A stretch of DNA of 64,000 bases from Rhinopithecus roxellana (GCF_007565055.1 NC_044552.1:39030069-39094068); one strand, 5' to 3'; positions 31,433-44,379 are shown, counted from the first letter of the stretch. The notes: a model not told the origin generated them from the sequence alone. Numbers and translations: made by a program.

Positions 31433-32359
31433 TTCATATTTTCCTTAGCAGCAATAGTTCAGAATTTGCTTATTCAGTCTTCACGGTGACTTTACAGAAT
31501 CTAACTACCAAGAATTACAAAAATTCTTTAAAATAAAATTCTTTAAAAATAAAAATATTTAGCTTTTCCAGTCTCCTTTCTACAGGGAGACAAGAGAGGA
31601 GTTAGGGAGTGAGTGCTTCGGTAGTCAACCTACAAGTGTCTGCCTCACTGATGACTCACCAGTGTTTTAAGGTGGGTTTTTCTGCCTTTGTTTTTTGCTG
31701 GGCCTAAGACTCGGTACTTCTCAAAGTTTCCACAAAAGTTCCCCTAAGGTCAGAGAAGAGAAACATGTATACCAGACAGTCTGAGGAGTGTTTCACAAAG
31801 CAGCTTGCCATAAATAGGTATTTCTTTGTGAACTTATATTTTGCCATAAAAATTCAACCCATTTTCCTATTTTAAAAAGTATATTAAAATTTTTTGGAAG
31901 TTCTGCTTCTACTTTAGGATGCAGAGATCCACAATAACTGCTCTCTCACACCAAACAAAAGTTTAAGCCACCAGAGAAGCAGCAGGAAACTCTGGGTCAA
32001 GACTTTAGCAGAAGTCATGTAAAGCCCAAGACTCCGAAGACACAAGGCAAAGTTTGATTGCATAGAAGGGTAAGGCGTGTACACAAAGAAGGTCACACCC
32101 CCAAGGCACATGTATGCAGGGCCCACCTAAGATTAAGGCTGAGAACTAATAAATTTCCATTCTGTCCTCACTGCAAGCCTCACATCCAATAACACGGAAC
32201 AGCAGTTTACTGCTGAGGGAAGAGCAAGAGCACAGAGAGAGATTTCCTGTCTGTGGTGCAACCCTACAGGCACTGATGAAAGCTATCCTGAAAGAGCTGG
32301 AACACTGAGAAAAACCACCAGTACCAGAGAGCCCATACTAAACACAAGGTAATATTATT
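31433..32359. other. Unassigned, possibly old L1 5' region
   Basis: No gene. The last few hundred bases may belong to the 5' end of the old L1/HAL1 that follows. Confidence 0.35.
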
Positions 32360-33103
32360 TTCTACTGGAGAAAACTGAAGCCTGGTGTACTAAAAATGAA
32401 TGTAGCAACACCAAAATCCAAAATAGCTCAACTACTGATTGACCCTACCATTCACAGTTAACAGAAGAAGAGATGAGCCTATTTCCATGAGTAAATACTC
32501 TTTAACACAATCTATGCTGTTCATTTAAAAGCATTATCCAGCATTCCAAATAAAAAATTACGAAACACAAAAATGAAACCATTGCCAAAAGATAAAGTTA
32601 TCAACAAATCTAGTATGAGAGATAATCCAGATGTTAGAAATATTGTATAAAAGCTTTAAATTAGCTAGTTATTAATATGTTAAAGGTCCTAGTGGAAAAG
32701 GGCCCAACATGCAGAAAAGAAGGATTGCAAAAGAGAAACAAAACATACAAAAAATATCAAATGAAAATGCTAAGAATAAAAAACAGAACATCAGAGATAA
32801 ATTTATTAGATGAGCTTATTAATGGCAAGGACATAGCTAAAGGAAGAATCCAAAAACATAAAGACAAGTGAACAAAAGTGATCTAAACTGATAAACAAAG
32901 GGGGAAAAAAAGACTGAAGGAAAGGGAACAGAGAACACAAGAGCTGTGAGAAAATACTAAATGATCTAACATAGGTAAAATTGTAATCCCAGAAAGAGAA
33001 GAAATAAGACGCAAATTGGAGGAAAATACATGTAAAACACATACCTGATAAAAGACGTGTATCTAGACTAAACAAAGAAATCTAGACTAAATAAAGAAAT
33101 CTA

Positions 33104-33392
33104 GGTCAGGCACAGTGGCTCACACCTGCAATCCTAGCACTTTGGGACGCCAAGGCGGGAGAATAACTTGAGCTCAGGAATTCAAGACCAGTCAAGGTAA
33201 CACAGGGAGATGTCATTCCTACAAAAAATTTAAAAATTAGCTGGAGGTGGTGGCACGCGCTTGTGATCCCAGCTACTTAGGAGGCTAAGGTGAGAAGATC
33301 GCTTGAGTCTGGGAGCTTATGGCTGCAGTGAGCGTGACTGCACTGCTGCACTTCAGCCTGGGTGACAGAGCGAGACCCTGTCTCAAACAGAG
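33104..33392 (+). mobile_element. Old Alu (AluJ-like)
   Basis: Diverged full-length Alu ending 'gagaccctgtctcaaacaga'. Confidence 0.88.
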
Positions 33393-33399
33393 GGGAGAG

Positions 33400-33697
33400 G
33401 GCCAGGAGCGGTGGTTCATGCCTGTAATCCCAGCATTTTGGGAGGCCAAGGCAGGAGGATCATGAGGTCAGGAGATCTGAGACAATCCTGGCTAACACAG
33501 TGAAACCCATCTCTACTAAAATATGCAAAAAATTAGGCATGGTGGCGGGCGCCTACAGTCCCAGCTACTCAGGAGGCTGAGGCAGGAGAATGGCATCAAC
33601 CTGGGAGGCAGAGTTTGCAGCGAGCCGAGAATGGGCCACTGCACTCCAGCCTGGGTGACAGTGTGAGACTCCATCTCAAAAAAAAAAAAAAAAAAAG
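33400..33697 (+). mobile_element. Alu (AluS/Y-like) directly after the AluJ
   Basis: 'ggccaggagcggtggttcat' to an 18-base A run followed by a GA-rich tail. It inserted at the tail of the previous Alu. Confidence 0.9.
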
Positions 33698-34115
33698 GAG
33701 AGAAGAGGAGGGAGAAAAAGGAGAGAAAAGAGAAATCTCACAACTCGGTAAAAAGAACAAAAAGCAAAATCCCCAAAAATAAAAATTGAGTTTAGGATTT
33801 GAATAAACACTTCATAAACGAAGATATCTGAATAGCTAAGAGGGACATGAAAAGATGTCCAACATGATTAGTCATTAGGGAATGCAAATTAAAATGACAC
33901 TTACACACCATTACATACCCACTAGAATGTCTAAAAGTTAAAAGACTGACAAGAGCAAGCGTTGGCAAAGATACGAGTAATCAGAACTCTCATGCATTGC
34001 TTGCAGGGAAGTAAAATTGTACCCCACTTCGGAAAATACTTTGGCGGAGTTTTAAACAGTAAACATACACTACATGACCAAGCAATTCCAATTCCACTCT
34101 TATATACATACCTAA

Positions 34116-34897
34116 TAAGCAAATAATTTTTTTATTTAATAAAAAGCCTTAAATTTGAATTGCCAGGAGCACATTAAGATCTCTGAAAAGACACAACCTC
34201 GTAGTGTAAGAGTGCTCTTGGGTAGGATTCCTCAAATGGGCTAAGGTCTTAATGGACAGAAGTGTAGGTGCTATAAAAGCTAGCCAAAGTCATTGGTTTC
34301 TTCTCATTTTAACCTAATGGGTGGCAAGAACGAAAAGGAAAAGAAGTGACAGCAACCAGAAGAATGCTTTTCAAGTCTACCAAAGTCTGATGGTCTCCTG
34401 GAATTTCTCTTGGAACTTTACATCTAGCTCCACTGCTCTGAATGGGCTTACTAAATGATAACTAAGCGATTATCTTTCCTGTGAAGTTGCTAGAATTCTT
34501 ATCCCTATGTGAGATTTGAGATGAAGTCATACTAAGAAATCTTTTTGAAGTAATTTTTGGTAGTAAGGCCAACTGAGGGTGGGGAGTGAATTTTTCTTAC
34601 CTTTTTTCTGTCTTTGCATATGTGCCATATTTTCTGCTTCATAATTTTAATGTTTTGATCATCTGTATCTTTTGGTCAACTCAACATTTTTTACCTTAGG
34701 AATGGTAGCACTCAATGAAAACTTCTAGGACACAAGAGACTTCTGATTTTGGCTAATTTTTTTTTTTCCTAGCTGGAATAAGGAAAATTTAGAGGATGAA
34801 AAAACATTTGAGAGAAATATTTACTTAACTTTGATGAAACATAGCAATATCTTCACTCAAGTTTTGACTTTGACACTGGCAAAATAAAGTTCACTTC
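34116..34897. other. No recognised feature
   Basis: No gene or named repeat. Confidence 0.5.
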
Positions 34898-34898
34898 T

Positions 34899-35189
34899 TT
34901 TTTTTTTTTAGACAGAGTTTCACTCTTGCTGCCCAGGCTGGAGTGTAATGGCCCTATCTCGGCTCACTGCAACCTCCGCCTCCTGGGTTCAAGCAATTCT
35001 CCTGCCTCAACCTCCCCAGTAGCTGGGATTACAGCAATGTGCTACCACACCCGGTTAATTTTGTATTTTTAGTAGAGACGGGGTTTCTCCATGTTGTTCA
35101 GGCTGGTCTCGAACTCCTGACCTCAGGTGATCCACCCACCTCGGCCTCCCAAAGTGCTGAGATTACAGGTGTGAGCCACCGTGCCTGGC
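34899..35189 (-). mobile_element. Alu (AluS-like)
   Basis: Reverse Alu with target duplication 'aaagttcacttctt' at 34886 and 35190. Confidence 0.93.
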
Positions 35190-35342
35190 AAAGTTCACTT
35201 CTTACATCACATGAAAGTGTACCTCTCACTAGAGAATCAATTATGCTCCTTTGCTTTTAGTTTGTTTGGAAAATTGTTTACCTGTGTTCTTCAGGGCATT
35301 ACTGCTTTCTAGGAATCTCACAATTTATGCTAGGATACAGTA

Positions 35343-35510
35343 ACAGGCTGAGTATCCGTTATCCAAAACGCTTGGGATCGGAAGTGTTTCAGATTTCAAA
35401 TTTTCTCGAATTTTGGAATATTTGCACTATACTGGTTCAGTATCCCTAATCCAAAAATCCAAAACCCAAAATGGTCCAATGAGCAGTTCCTTGAGTGTCA
35501 CACTGGCACT
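35343..35510. repeat. Tigger/pogo-like fragment
   Basis: 'gctgagtatccgttatccaa', 'aagtgtttcagatttcaaat' and then 'cagtatccctaatccaaaaa' resemble both ends of a Tigger-family element with its middle deleted. Confidence 0.5.
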
Positions 35511-36209
35511 CATGTCTCCCCAGAATGTATAAAAGTAAGCTGCATCCCGACCACCGTGGGCACATGTTCTCAGGACTTCCTGAGGCTATATCACAGGTGC
35601 ATCCTTAACCTTGGCAAAATATACTTTCTAAAATGACTGAGACCTGTCTCAGATATTTGGGGATCACACAGTAAATCAGTAAGACCTGAGGTAATATCCT
35701 GGCTGCATCTGTTTTTAAATTACTTATAAACCCTGAGCCTAAATCTCTGATTCCATGAAACTCAGGTAAATCTGGGCCAGAGAAAGTTGGATTCTGGTTG
35801 TTTCCAGGTAAAGTGAACACTGTGAGCAATGAGAGGTAAGTATACATGCACCTGGCATAGTATGGAAAAGAAAAGGGTTTTGCTACCAGAGCTAAGAGCA
35901 AAAGAGAAAGCTTAGCTTAAACTGTAAAGGGCCTTCAATGCCATCCAATGTCATAAAGAGACTTAAATTTTTTCAAAAAATCAGCCAGGAAGTTGTCAAA
36001 AACTGATCAGATTCTGCTCAACTGGTGCTGAAGAAACACAATTGTACTTGTTAACTCCAGTGGCACTGTTGAACTTTGAATGAATGATTGATTTTAATGT
36101 AGTGATGGGTATGAAGTCTAATTGTTAAATGGATCAGAGAATTTTAAAAGGGTGATAAATGAGCATACAATTAGAGTCCATATATTTTTCTTTATAACTA
36201 CAAAAACAT
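35511..36209. other. No recognised feature
   Basis: A 98-codon minus-strand frame (35605-35901) has no recognisable domain. Confidence 0.45.
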
Positions 36210-36350
36210 TCATAAAATTTTAGAGCTGAAATCTAGCCCAACTCATTCATTTACAGATGAGGAAAAAAATTAAGACAAAATTAGTGGTATAATTTGGTCT
36301 CGTATAAACTCCATGGCTCATTTTTTTACTACTCCAATGCATTCTTATTT
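36210..36350 (-). repeat. MIR-like fragment
   Basis: 'cccaactcattcatttacag' and 'atgaggaaaaaaattaagac' follow the reversed MIR-type core. Confidence 0.45.
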
Positions 36351-36373
36351 TCAGAATCAACAACCATGCTGCT

Positions 36374-36414
36374 GTTACACATAATGCAATGGGAATAACT
36401 GCATTATGTGTAAC
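36374..36414. repeat. Perfect 15-bp inverted repeat, 11-base loop
   Basis: GTTACACATAATGCA (36374-36388) and its exact reverse complement (36400-36414). Confidence 0.95.
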
Positions 36415-38817
36415 ATAATGCTGGGGAAATAATCATTCTAAATTATTAAAATTATTCTAAATTATGAATATTAAATTTATATTTATAATTGTAAAAGAGG
36501 CTCCCAGACAAAATAAACATTCGCTATCATCCAACTGTGTGCAGCACTAGATGCTACTTTATTCCAAATAAGAATTATGCATTAAATAAGCATTTATTGT
36601 GTTTATTGTAAGAACTATCCAAAATATTGCTTGAACATAACAAAAATGTTTTATATGTTCAGGTCCTATTGTAAAGTTGCTTCTAATTTAATATCAGAGT
36701 TGAGAGTCTTTTAAAAGCATTTTGTATAAAAATGCCCAAATTATCTGGAGAAATTTGTGGAAAAGCTCTTCAGATTATTCTGCGGATAGCTCCTTGATGA
36801 GCAATCTTAATAAATCTAAGAGCTTCTTTCTGTAAAATGTAGTTTTATTATTTTCTAGCCATAACAGTAATACATTTAAAATCTCTAAGATTCATCCTAT
36901 GATTTCAAGGTCAAATACTTAGTCAAAGTATATGAATACAAAATCAGTTAAGAGGATATACTGCTTGCAATGTCATTTTTTTTTTAACTTACAAAGTTAA
37001 GGTTCAAACCAGTATATAAAGAAGATGCTAAATAAAATTATTTACTTTTGAGTCTGGAAGCTCAAAATAGATCCACAGGGCACAGCCCCAGAGGGTGGGA
37101 ATGGTCACACATTAAGTCAGACTCCTGGAGCTTGCCTTCATACTTCCCACTTCTCCATTTCAACACAGAAAGTTAATAGTTGCCTCACTTTGATTTAGGA
37201 CAGGGTATGATTTAAAAAACAACTCTTGGTAGACTTCTAGGTAAGAAAATTTACCTCTTAAAAGGGCATACTATCAATATTTGTAATAGCTACAGAGATG
37301 TTATTATCGTTCCTAGGGCTGACAGAACAAGAAAAAATCATTTCTGAATAATTCCACAGGCATTATTCTACACTGGATGCAAATGTGAGTCTTGTTGAAT
37401 TAAAGACAGTTAAAAACTTTGAGCAGTACTTTGTGTGTCCTCAATTTTTTTCGGATTAAAATAAAACAGTAACATGAAATTTTCCTCAGTCTACAAATAA
37501 AGTGCATATCCCCACACTCCTTTCTACAGAAAAACCTCTCTGCCCTCTCCAGCCAAATAAAATGTTTATGTTCATTGACTGTTGACTACATCCACAAATT
37601 CCCTGTAGGTGAAATCAGTTCAGTGAAATTCTGTTTACGGGTACGAAAGCCCATCTGTGTACTTTATCATAATCTTCAAAAGGTGTGTTAGTTTATCATT
37701 ACTGAAATAAAAATGACTACTAAGGAAAGGTGTTCAGGTTCATTTCCTTTTTTTCTTTTTCTTTTGATTTAAAATTCTGAATCTGGTATAGTCCCTTGAA
37801 TTTGTGTTCAGAATGTGAATACGGTAATTTGCTTTTACTTAACTTGGATCCTACAATTACTTTTACTTCCATAGGGCCTAACGGTTCCCTAGCATCTCCA
37901 CAGCTGTCATTTCTAACTATTAACATAAGAATGCTAGCATAACTTCTGTTTTCTTTTCCAAAGTGCAATGGAATGTCGTATAACTTAATTCTGTGATATC
38001 ATAAGTCCAATATTCATGAAAATAATTTTAAAATCAAGACACTTCCTTGAGGAATACAGAAAGAACATGGAATCTAGAGTCAAATGTCTTGGTGGTATCA
38101 AAGTGCTATAACACAGGCAAGTCAAGTAAGTGCTCTGAGACAGTAACATTCCCTTATCATATTGGCAGTAGAATCAAAAGGACATACTGGTTGTATAAAC
38201 AGTAAAATATTATATGCATGATAGCTACTGGTATATTTTAATTTCTACTAACTGTCCAAACTTGTGAAATGTATTCATTTTTTGTATCTATATTAGCTTT
38301 AAGCATGAGAATTAAGATGATGAAAACAAATTTTAATCTCAGGGCACTAATTTATCAGAAGATACATAAATCAAAGAAAAAAAGCAACCTGTCATATTAT
38401 TTTCTAAAATGAATACCTTATTTAACATTATAAATTGTGTATAAATTTATACATTCAGTTTTGTTGTTTCTGTATTTTACAACACAAACAAGGCAAAAAT
38501 ACTCTTCAGAAATATTTGCTAGAAATAAAGGCAACACCAACACTGAATAAATATAAACAAATATGGTAAGTACACCTACACAGAAATCAGTACATGCTAT
38601 TTTTAATCAAAACCCAAAACCACCATGGTATTTTTATGCTTTATAACTGAAGAGGACCTTTCAAACCAGTGTCCCCAAATTGAACAGTGAGTCACTTTAA
38701 GACTGATAAAAGTAAAATTATGATCTTATGTAATACCAACACCTAGCTGTCATAAAATGCAGACAACTATTTGAAATCCTTCCCTTCTGGTAAGGCATTG
38801 AGAAAAATTCCACTTGC
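36415..38817. other. No recognised feature, 2.4 kb
   Basis: AT-rich, unique-looking; an 82-codon minus-strand frame (37720-37968) has no domain. Confidence 0.5.
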
Positions 38818-39116
38818 TTTTTTTTGTTTGTTTTTTCAGACAGAGTCTTGCTCTGTCGCCCAGACTGGAGTATGGTGGTACGATCTTGGCTCACTGCAAC
38901 CTCAGCTGCCCAGGTTCAAACAATTCTCCTGCCTCAGCCTCCTGAGTAGCTGGGACTAAAGGCATGCACCACCACACCCAGCTAATTTTTGTATTTTTAG
39001 TAGAGACAGCATTTCACCATGGTGGCCAGGCTGGCCTTGAACTCCTGACCTCGTGATCAGGTCACCTCAGCCTCCCAAAGTGCTGGGATTACAGGCGTGA
39101 GCCACTGCGCCTGGCC
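38818..39116 (-). mobile_element. Alu (AluS-like)
   Basis: Reverse Alu ending 'gagccactgcgcctggcc', first of three same-strand Alus within 1.3 kb. Confidence 0.92.
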
Positions 39117-39161
39117 TCTACTCGCTTTTTAAAGTGATGGGATTCCAGTGGAATATGGTCA

Positions 39162-39452
39162 TTTATTTATTTATTGAGACAGAATCTTGCTCTGTTGCCA
39201 GGCTGGAGTGCAGTGGCGCGATCTTGGCTCACTGCAACTTTCACCTCCCGGGTTCAAGCGATTCTCCTGCTTCAGCCTCTAGAGTAGCTGGGACTATAGG
39301 CATGCGCCACCACGCCCAACTAATTTTTGTACTTTTAGTAGAGACAGGGTTTCACCATGTTGGCTAGAATGGTCTCCATCTCTTCACCTCACGATCTGCT
39401 CGCCTCGGCCCCCAAAGTGCTGAGATTACAGGCATGAGCCACCATGCCCAGA
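39162..39452 (-). mobile_element. Alu (AluS-like)
   Basis: Reverse Alu whose tail has become (TTTA)n at 39160-39175. Confidence 0.92.
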
Positions 39453-39565
39453 CCTATTTTATCTTCATAGTCTATAAAATATAATCCTTATGCTATCCTC
39501 TATTTATCTGTAACAATCCTGACCATCTCAGAGCGTAAACTCTTTGAATCCAGGGATTGCAACTT

Positions 39566-39651
39566 GATTTATGATTAAATAGGAACATAACAGATGATTT
39601 ATGATTAAATAGGAACATAATTGATGATTTATGATTAAATAGAAATGCAAT
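39566..39651. repeat. 30-bp tandem repeat, nearly three copies
   Basis: Units start at 39566, 39596 and 39626, each opening 'gatttatgattaaatag'. The first two differ only near their ends. Confidence 0.95.
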
Positions 39652-39693
39652 GTGCCTGAAAAAGGGGGAAAAAAAGTCTGAAGATAAATCCTT

Positions 39694-39697
<4 letters not shown>

Positions 39698-39748
<51 letters not shown>
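39698..39748. repeat. (GATA)n microsatellite
   Basis: About 12 perfect GATA units, adjacent to the T run of the next Alu. Confidence 0.97.
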
Positions 39749-39749
<1 letters not shown>

Positions 39750-39750
<1 letters not shown>

Positions 39751-40058
39751 TTTTTTTTTTTTTTTGAGATGGAGTCTGCTCTGTCAACCAGGCTGGAGTG
39801 CAGTGGTGTGATCTCGTCTCACTACAACCTCTGCCTCCCAGGTTCAAGCGATTCTCCTGTCTCAGCCTCCCAAGCAGCTGGGACTACAGGTGCGCACCAC
39901 TGCGCCCAGCTAATTTTTGTATTTTTAGTAGAGATGGGGTTTCATCATATTGGCCAGGCTGTTCTCCTGGCCAATATGATGAACTCCTGACCTCGTGATC
40001 CGCCCATCTTGGCCTCCCAAAGTGCTGGGATTACAGGTGTGAGCCACCGTGCCTGGCC
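39750..40058 (-). mobile_element. Alu (AluS-like) with an internal inverted insertion
   Basis: Reverse Alu. At 39943-39981 it carries a perfect 16-bp inverted repeat with a 7-base loop that no normal Alu has (see findings). Confidence 0.93.
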
Positions 40059-40539
40059 CAGATATTTTTAAAAATTAGTAGTTGAGGAATTATATTGGCT
40101 ATCCTTCAACAGATAAAAATCTGAAAAATATCAATGAAACAAAAATTCCTTTATCAAAAACTCAGCTTCAATATGTGATGAAATAAAGATGTAAACAAAG
40201 CATATAGATTTCTAATACTGGAGAAGGTACATACAAAGAATCAGACACTAAACATCCTGATACCACACACTTAAGAACTCTACTGGTAAATTCTTTGTGG
40301 ATTTCTTCAAAAAACACTGTTTTAATATCTATCACCAAAATAAGAATGTTAATTCTTGTTTCTTCACACAGGTTTAAATTTATGGTTACTACTTGAAATA
40401 TTATAAATCTTATATAAACTTAACAGAATATTTTCCCCACTACTTTAGGCACAAACTTAGTATCAAAGGTAACATGTGGTAACCATTACATTTTTGCAAT
40501 TACAAATACAAGCTCATTTTATTAATAAAAACAGTTAAC
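40059..40539. other. No recognised feature
   Basis: AT-rich, nothing named. Confidence 0.5.
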
Positions 40540-40712
40540 ACGGTACTGAGTATATATCAGGCACTGTGCTATAAGCTTTATAAACATAATCTCATTTAAT
40601 CTACAAAACTAGTGTTCACAGAGATTATCTGCTTTATCCATGGTCACACACTATAGGAGCAGGATTTAAATCAAATCAGGTTTACCAAATTCCAGAGCTG
40701 ATCACTTTTTCC
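40540..40712 (-). repeat. MIR element
   Basis: 'caggcactgtgctataagct', 'aatctcatttaatctacaaa' and 'catggtcacacactatagga' match reversed MIR with a central deletion. Confidence 0.65.
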
Positions 40713-41340
40713 TAAGAAAGCCAGTCACTTTTCGTTAAGTGATTTTATCGCTGACATCTGTTACCTGTAGTACATGCAGAAGTTTGATTATTTTCAGTGG
40801 TTCTAAATTCTAATAATAATTGTAAACCATACTCTGTCAACTGAGACTTGGAATCTTGATGTTGGGGAGAACTTATCAGCATAGAGCCAGAAAAGGCCAC
40901 ATACATACTTCAAAAGTCTAAGAGATAGATGCTTCAGAGGCATTAACACTTCTTTAAGTCATGCCAATAGCAAAATTGAATTTTACTGTCCTCTTTCGGG
41001 GGAAGACATCACTGATGCCCCAACCATGTATAATCAAAAAAATTTTACAGTACTGCTCACTTTGCACTATCAATACCTACTTTATTGTTCTACTCATGTC
41101 ACTGCCCTCTGCCTTTTTACCTTTGTGCCCCTGCTGCCCACAGAGTTACTAGAAAATAGTGCATCTGTTTGTGGCCACAATGGTTTGCTTGGGGATCTGA
41201 CCCAGTAATTCTTTCATTCAGGGATAAATAGAATCCACCTGACTCTAATCTTTCATTCTAGCTCACTTCAGCAACCAGGCTTCAACATCAAAAAGTGAAG
41301 AAACCTGAAAAAGACTTTCAATGTGCAGCTTTTGTTGGCT
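40713..41340. other. No recognised feature
   Basis: Two overlapping 60-codon frames at 40961-41208 have no domain. Confidence 0.45.
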
Positions 41341-41344
41341 AAGT

Positions 41345-41465
41345 ACTGAACAGTGGTTAAGAGTCAACAGATTTAAGCTGGGTTGTCCCATTAACGTTCT
41401 ACGTGATCATAGGCAAGATTACCCATTGATGTGATCCTCAGGTTTGTTAACAGGCATAAAGACAC
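41345..41465 (+). repeat. MIR element
   Basis: 'aacagtggttaagagtcaac' and 'gtgatcataggcaagattac' match MIR 5' and core. Confidence 0.65.
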
Positions 41466-42059
41466 ATTCTAGTTATAAAGCAGGAGTGTAGTGCCTTTCT
41501 CTAAATAAATAAGAAATTAATCTTTTACATCTCTGGAGTTTGACTCCTCTCTTATGACATAAGGGTATTTAAGTATACTATTATAAAAGATTCTGACCTC
41601 TTTCTTTCAAATCTATAATCTATGCTCCAAATCTAAGATACAGACCATGAGGCAGGTTAAGAACCATTGAGCATAAAGTGAGATGAATAAGAGAAAAATT
41701 GGGCAACAGGAACATCAACAGCCATAATGGTGCATAAAGCTAACTGCTTAAAACAGCTTTCACTTTTATAAGCTATAAAACAGCACCTTTACAAACTAGT
41801 CTAAAAGAATAATATACAGTTTGTAGTAAAATGTTCTATTTTAGAGGAACATTTATAAAAAAGTTTTTATATCTCATCTTCCTGATGTTCTGAAACTATA
41901 TTCTCCAAATGTTTTGTACATATATAATATGGAAATTTTATTAGACTGAATTAGGTACAGAATAAAAATAAATAGCCATTCTCTGAAATATCTATCTGAA
42001 ATATCTTCATTTATCTCTCCTTACACATGATTCATCTAAAATGTCTAAAATGTCTCTAA
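41466..42059. other. No recognised feature
   Basis: AT-rich, nothing named. Confidence 0.5.
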
Positions 42060-42201
42060 ACCAGGCATGGTAACTCACGCCTGGAGTCCCAGCTACTTGG
42101 GAGGTCAAGATGACAGGATCACTTGAGCCCAGGAGTTCAAATCCAACCTGGGCAACATAGTGAGCCCTCATCACTGAAAAAAAAAAAAAAAAAAAAAAAA
42201 A
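42060..42201 (+). mobile_element. Monomeric or deleted Alu (FLAM-like)
   Basis: 'ccaggcatggtaactcacgc' joined directly to the 'gtcccagctacttgggaggt' part, then a 24-base A run. Confidence 0.8.
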
Positions 42202-42377
42202 TTAAATGTTACTTCCTTGTCCACATTTTTGCTGAATACTAGATTGAGTTATTTATTTACATAGCACTTCCTACTATATAACTTAACATCTAATAAAAAT
42301 TGTTTATTGGTATATATATACCATATATGTTTGTAGATGTGTGTGTGCACATATAATCTACTACTAGATTCAACTGC

Positions 42378-43039
42378 TGTATTAGTCCATTCTCACACTG
42401 CTATAAAAAACTGGCTGAGACTGGGTAATTTATAGAGAAAAGAGGTTCAATTGATTCACAGTTCAGTATGGCTGGGGAGGCCTCAGGAAACTTATAGTCA
42501 TGGTGGAAGGCAAAGGGGAAGAAAGGCACTTTCTTCACAAGACAGCAGGAAGAAGTGCTGAGCAAAGGGGGATCATGAGAACAGCATGGGGAAAACTGCC
42601 TCCATGGGCCAGGCGCGGTGGCTCAAGCCTGTAATCCCAGCACTTTGGGAGGCCGAGATGGGCGGATCACAAGGTCAGGAGATTGAGACCATCCTGGCTA
42701 ACACGGTGAAACCCCGTCTCTACTAAAAAATACAAAAAAATTACCTGGGCGTGGTGGCGGGCGCCTGTAGTCCCAGCTACTCGGGAGGCTGAGGCAGGAG
42801 AATGGCGTGAACCCGGGAGGCGGAGCTTGCAGTGAGCTGAGATCCGGCCACTGCACTCTAGCCTGGGCGACCAAGCGAGACTCGGTCTCAAAAGAATTAA
42901 AAAAAAAAAAAAAAAAAAAAAAAACAACTGCCTCCATGATTCAATTACCTCCACCTAGTCTCTCCCTTCACAGGTGGGGATTATGGGGATAACAATTCAA
43001 GATGAGATATGGGTGTGGACACAAAGCCTAGCCATATCA
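42378..43039 (-). repeat. MaLR (THE1/MST-like) LTR split by an AluYR
   Basis: Minus-strand LTR: starts at 43039 (TGATATGGCTAGG on the minus strand) and ends at 42378 (GGACTAATACA). The Alu at 42607-42924 divides it. Internal MaLR sequence is not present, so it is a solo LTR. Confidence 0.85.
42607..42924 (+). mobile_element. Young AluYR-type Alu inside the MaLR LTR
   Basis: 'ggccaggcgcggtggctcaa', 'gatccggccactgcactcta', 25-base A run. Perfect target duplication 'aactgcctccatg' at 42594-42606 and 42926-42938. Confidence 0.94.
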
Positions 43040-43871
43040 GCTCCTAAATGGCAGAGGTTTTGGTTTTTGACTAACCTTATCTCTAGCAGCAGTACTCATG
43101 AATTTATTAAATAAACTAACAGATTTTGAAGGCATCCTACATGAAGACCACACCACGGTGCTAGGCCCTTAGGTAGACTCAAGTGGTATAAAAAAATGGT
43201 AATTTTTAGGCTATGTATTTATTATGGAACCCAAACTTTTATGAAAACATATTTAGAATTTGGATAAACTATACTAAAAATAAGCTTATATTAAGAAACA
43301 GATAATTCTATGATTCAAAGATTCTCTTTATAGATACCAGTTATTCTCATGTGACAACATCAAGTTTATTGCTAAACTGATTGATTTCCTTTGAATTACT
43401 TTAGAATCTTAGGGAAGAAGGTGAAGGGAATTTCTTCCTAGCAGATATCTCCAATATAACTGAATTTATTTTGTATCTTCCAAGTAATGACTCAATCTGA
43501 TTGTTCACCTTGGTCCAAGATAGGTATTTAAAACTATATCTTGTTTAATAAAACTGCTTTTGAAAGTGCTAAGTAAATTTACACTTTGAAAATAAATACT
43601 AGTTGTATTCTCAAGGCACAGTGGTTGAGAGTAAGTCCATCCTTTTTCGCTGAACATTATCATAATACATTTCCTTTTTTAAAATTGTACTTTACCTTAA
43701 TAAATGTTTATGCACCATAGGTGCTGGAGTTGATGTCTTCAAAAGGTATTCATAATAGAAGGAGCTGATGCCTGTAACAAAATTCCAGTGTTCAGTGTTG
43801 AGTATTCTGAAGGAGCCACAACTGCTCCTGTTACTGTCCCATAAAGCTTATAGAGAAATAGCTCATTTGTG
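43040..43871. other. No recognised feature
   Basis: AT-rich unique-looking DNA. Confidence 0.5.
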
Positions 43872-44191
43872 TCTTTTTTTTTTTTCATTTTTTATTTATT
43901 TATTTTGAGAGACAGAGTCTCACTCTAAACCCCAGGCTGTAGTGCAGTGGCGTAATCTCGGCTCACTGCAACCTCCGCCTCCCAGGTTCAAGTGATTCTC
44001 ATGCCTCAAGCCCTCCGGGTAGCTAGGATTACAGGCACCTGCCCCCACACCTGGCTAATTTTTGTATTTTTAGTAGAGATGGGGTTTTGCCACGCTGGCC
44101 AGGCTGATCACAAATTTCTGACCTCAGGTGATCTGCCCGCCTCAGCCTCGCAAAGGGCTGGGATTACAGGCATGAGCCACCGCACCCGGCC
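43872..44191 (-). mobile_element. Alu (AluS-like)
   Basis: Reverse Alu with an interrupted T-rich tail containing (TTTA) units. Confidence 0.92.
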
Positions 44192-44379
44192 TGCCTTTCT
44201 ATTTTAAATACACTTTTTTAGAGCAGTTTTAGGTTCACTGCAAAAGGTTTCAATTTTTAAGTGGTAATTCCTATATGGTATTTGACCTAGGAAAGTTTAA
44301 TATGAAGTCTCTTATCTACACAGGACAGGGATGGAAGGCTGTATTTCTTTTTTGGATGACTTATCGTTATTTTGAACAT

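Larger units (their letters stand above)
32360..34115 (+). repeat. Old L1M or HAL1 remnant, interrupted by two Alus
   Basis: An ORF1-like A-rich stretch at 32660-33060 ('gataaatttattagatgagc', 'atctaacataggtaaaattg') and then ORF2 3' sequence at 33735-34115 ('gacatgaaaagatgtccaac', 'ctctcatgcattgcttgcag'). Very diverged. Confidence 0.65.
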
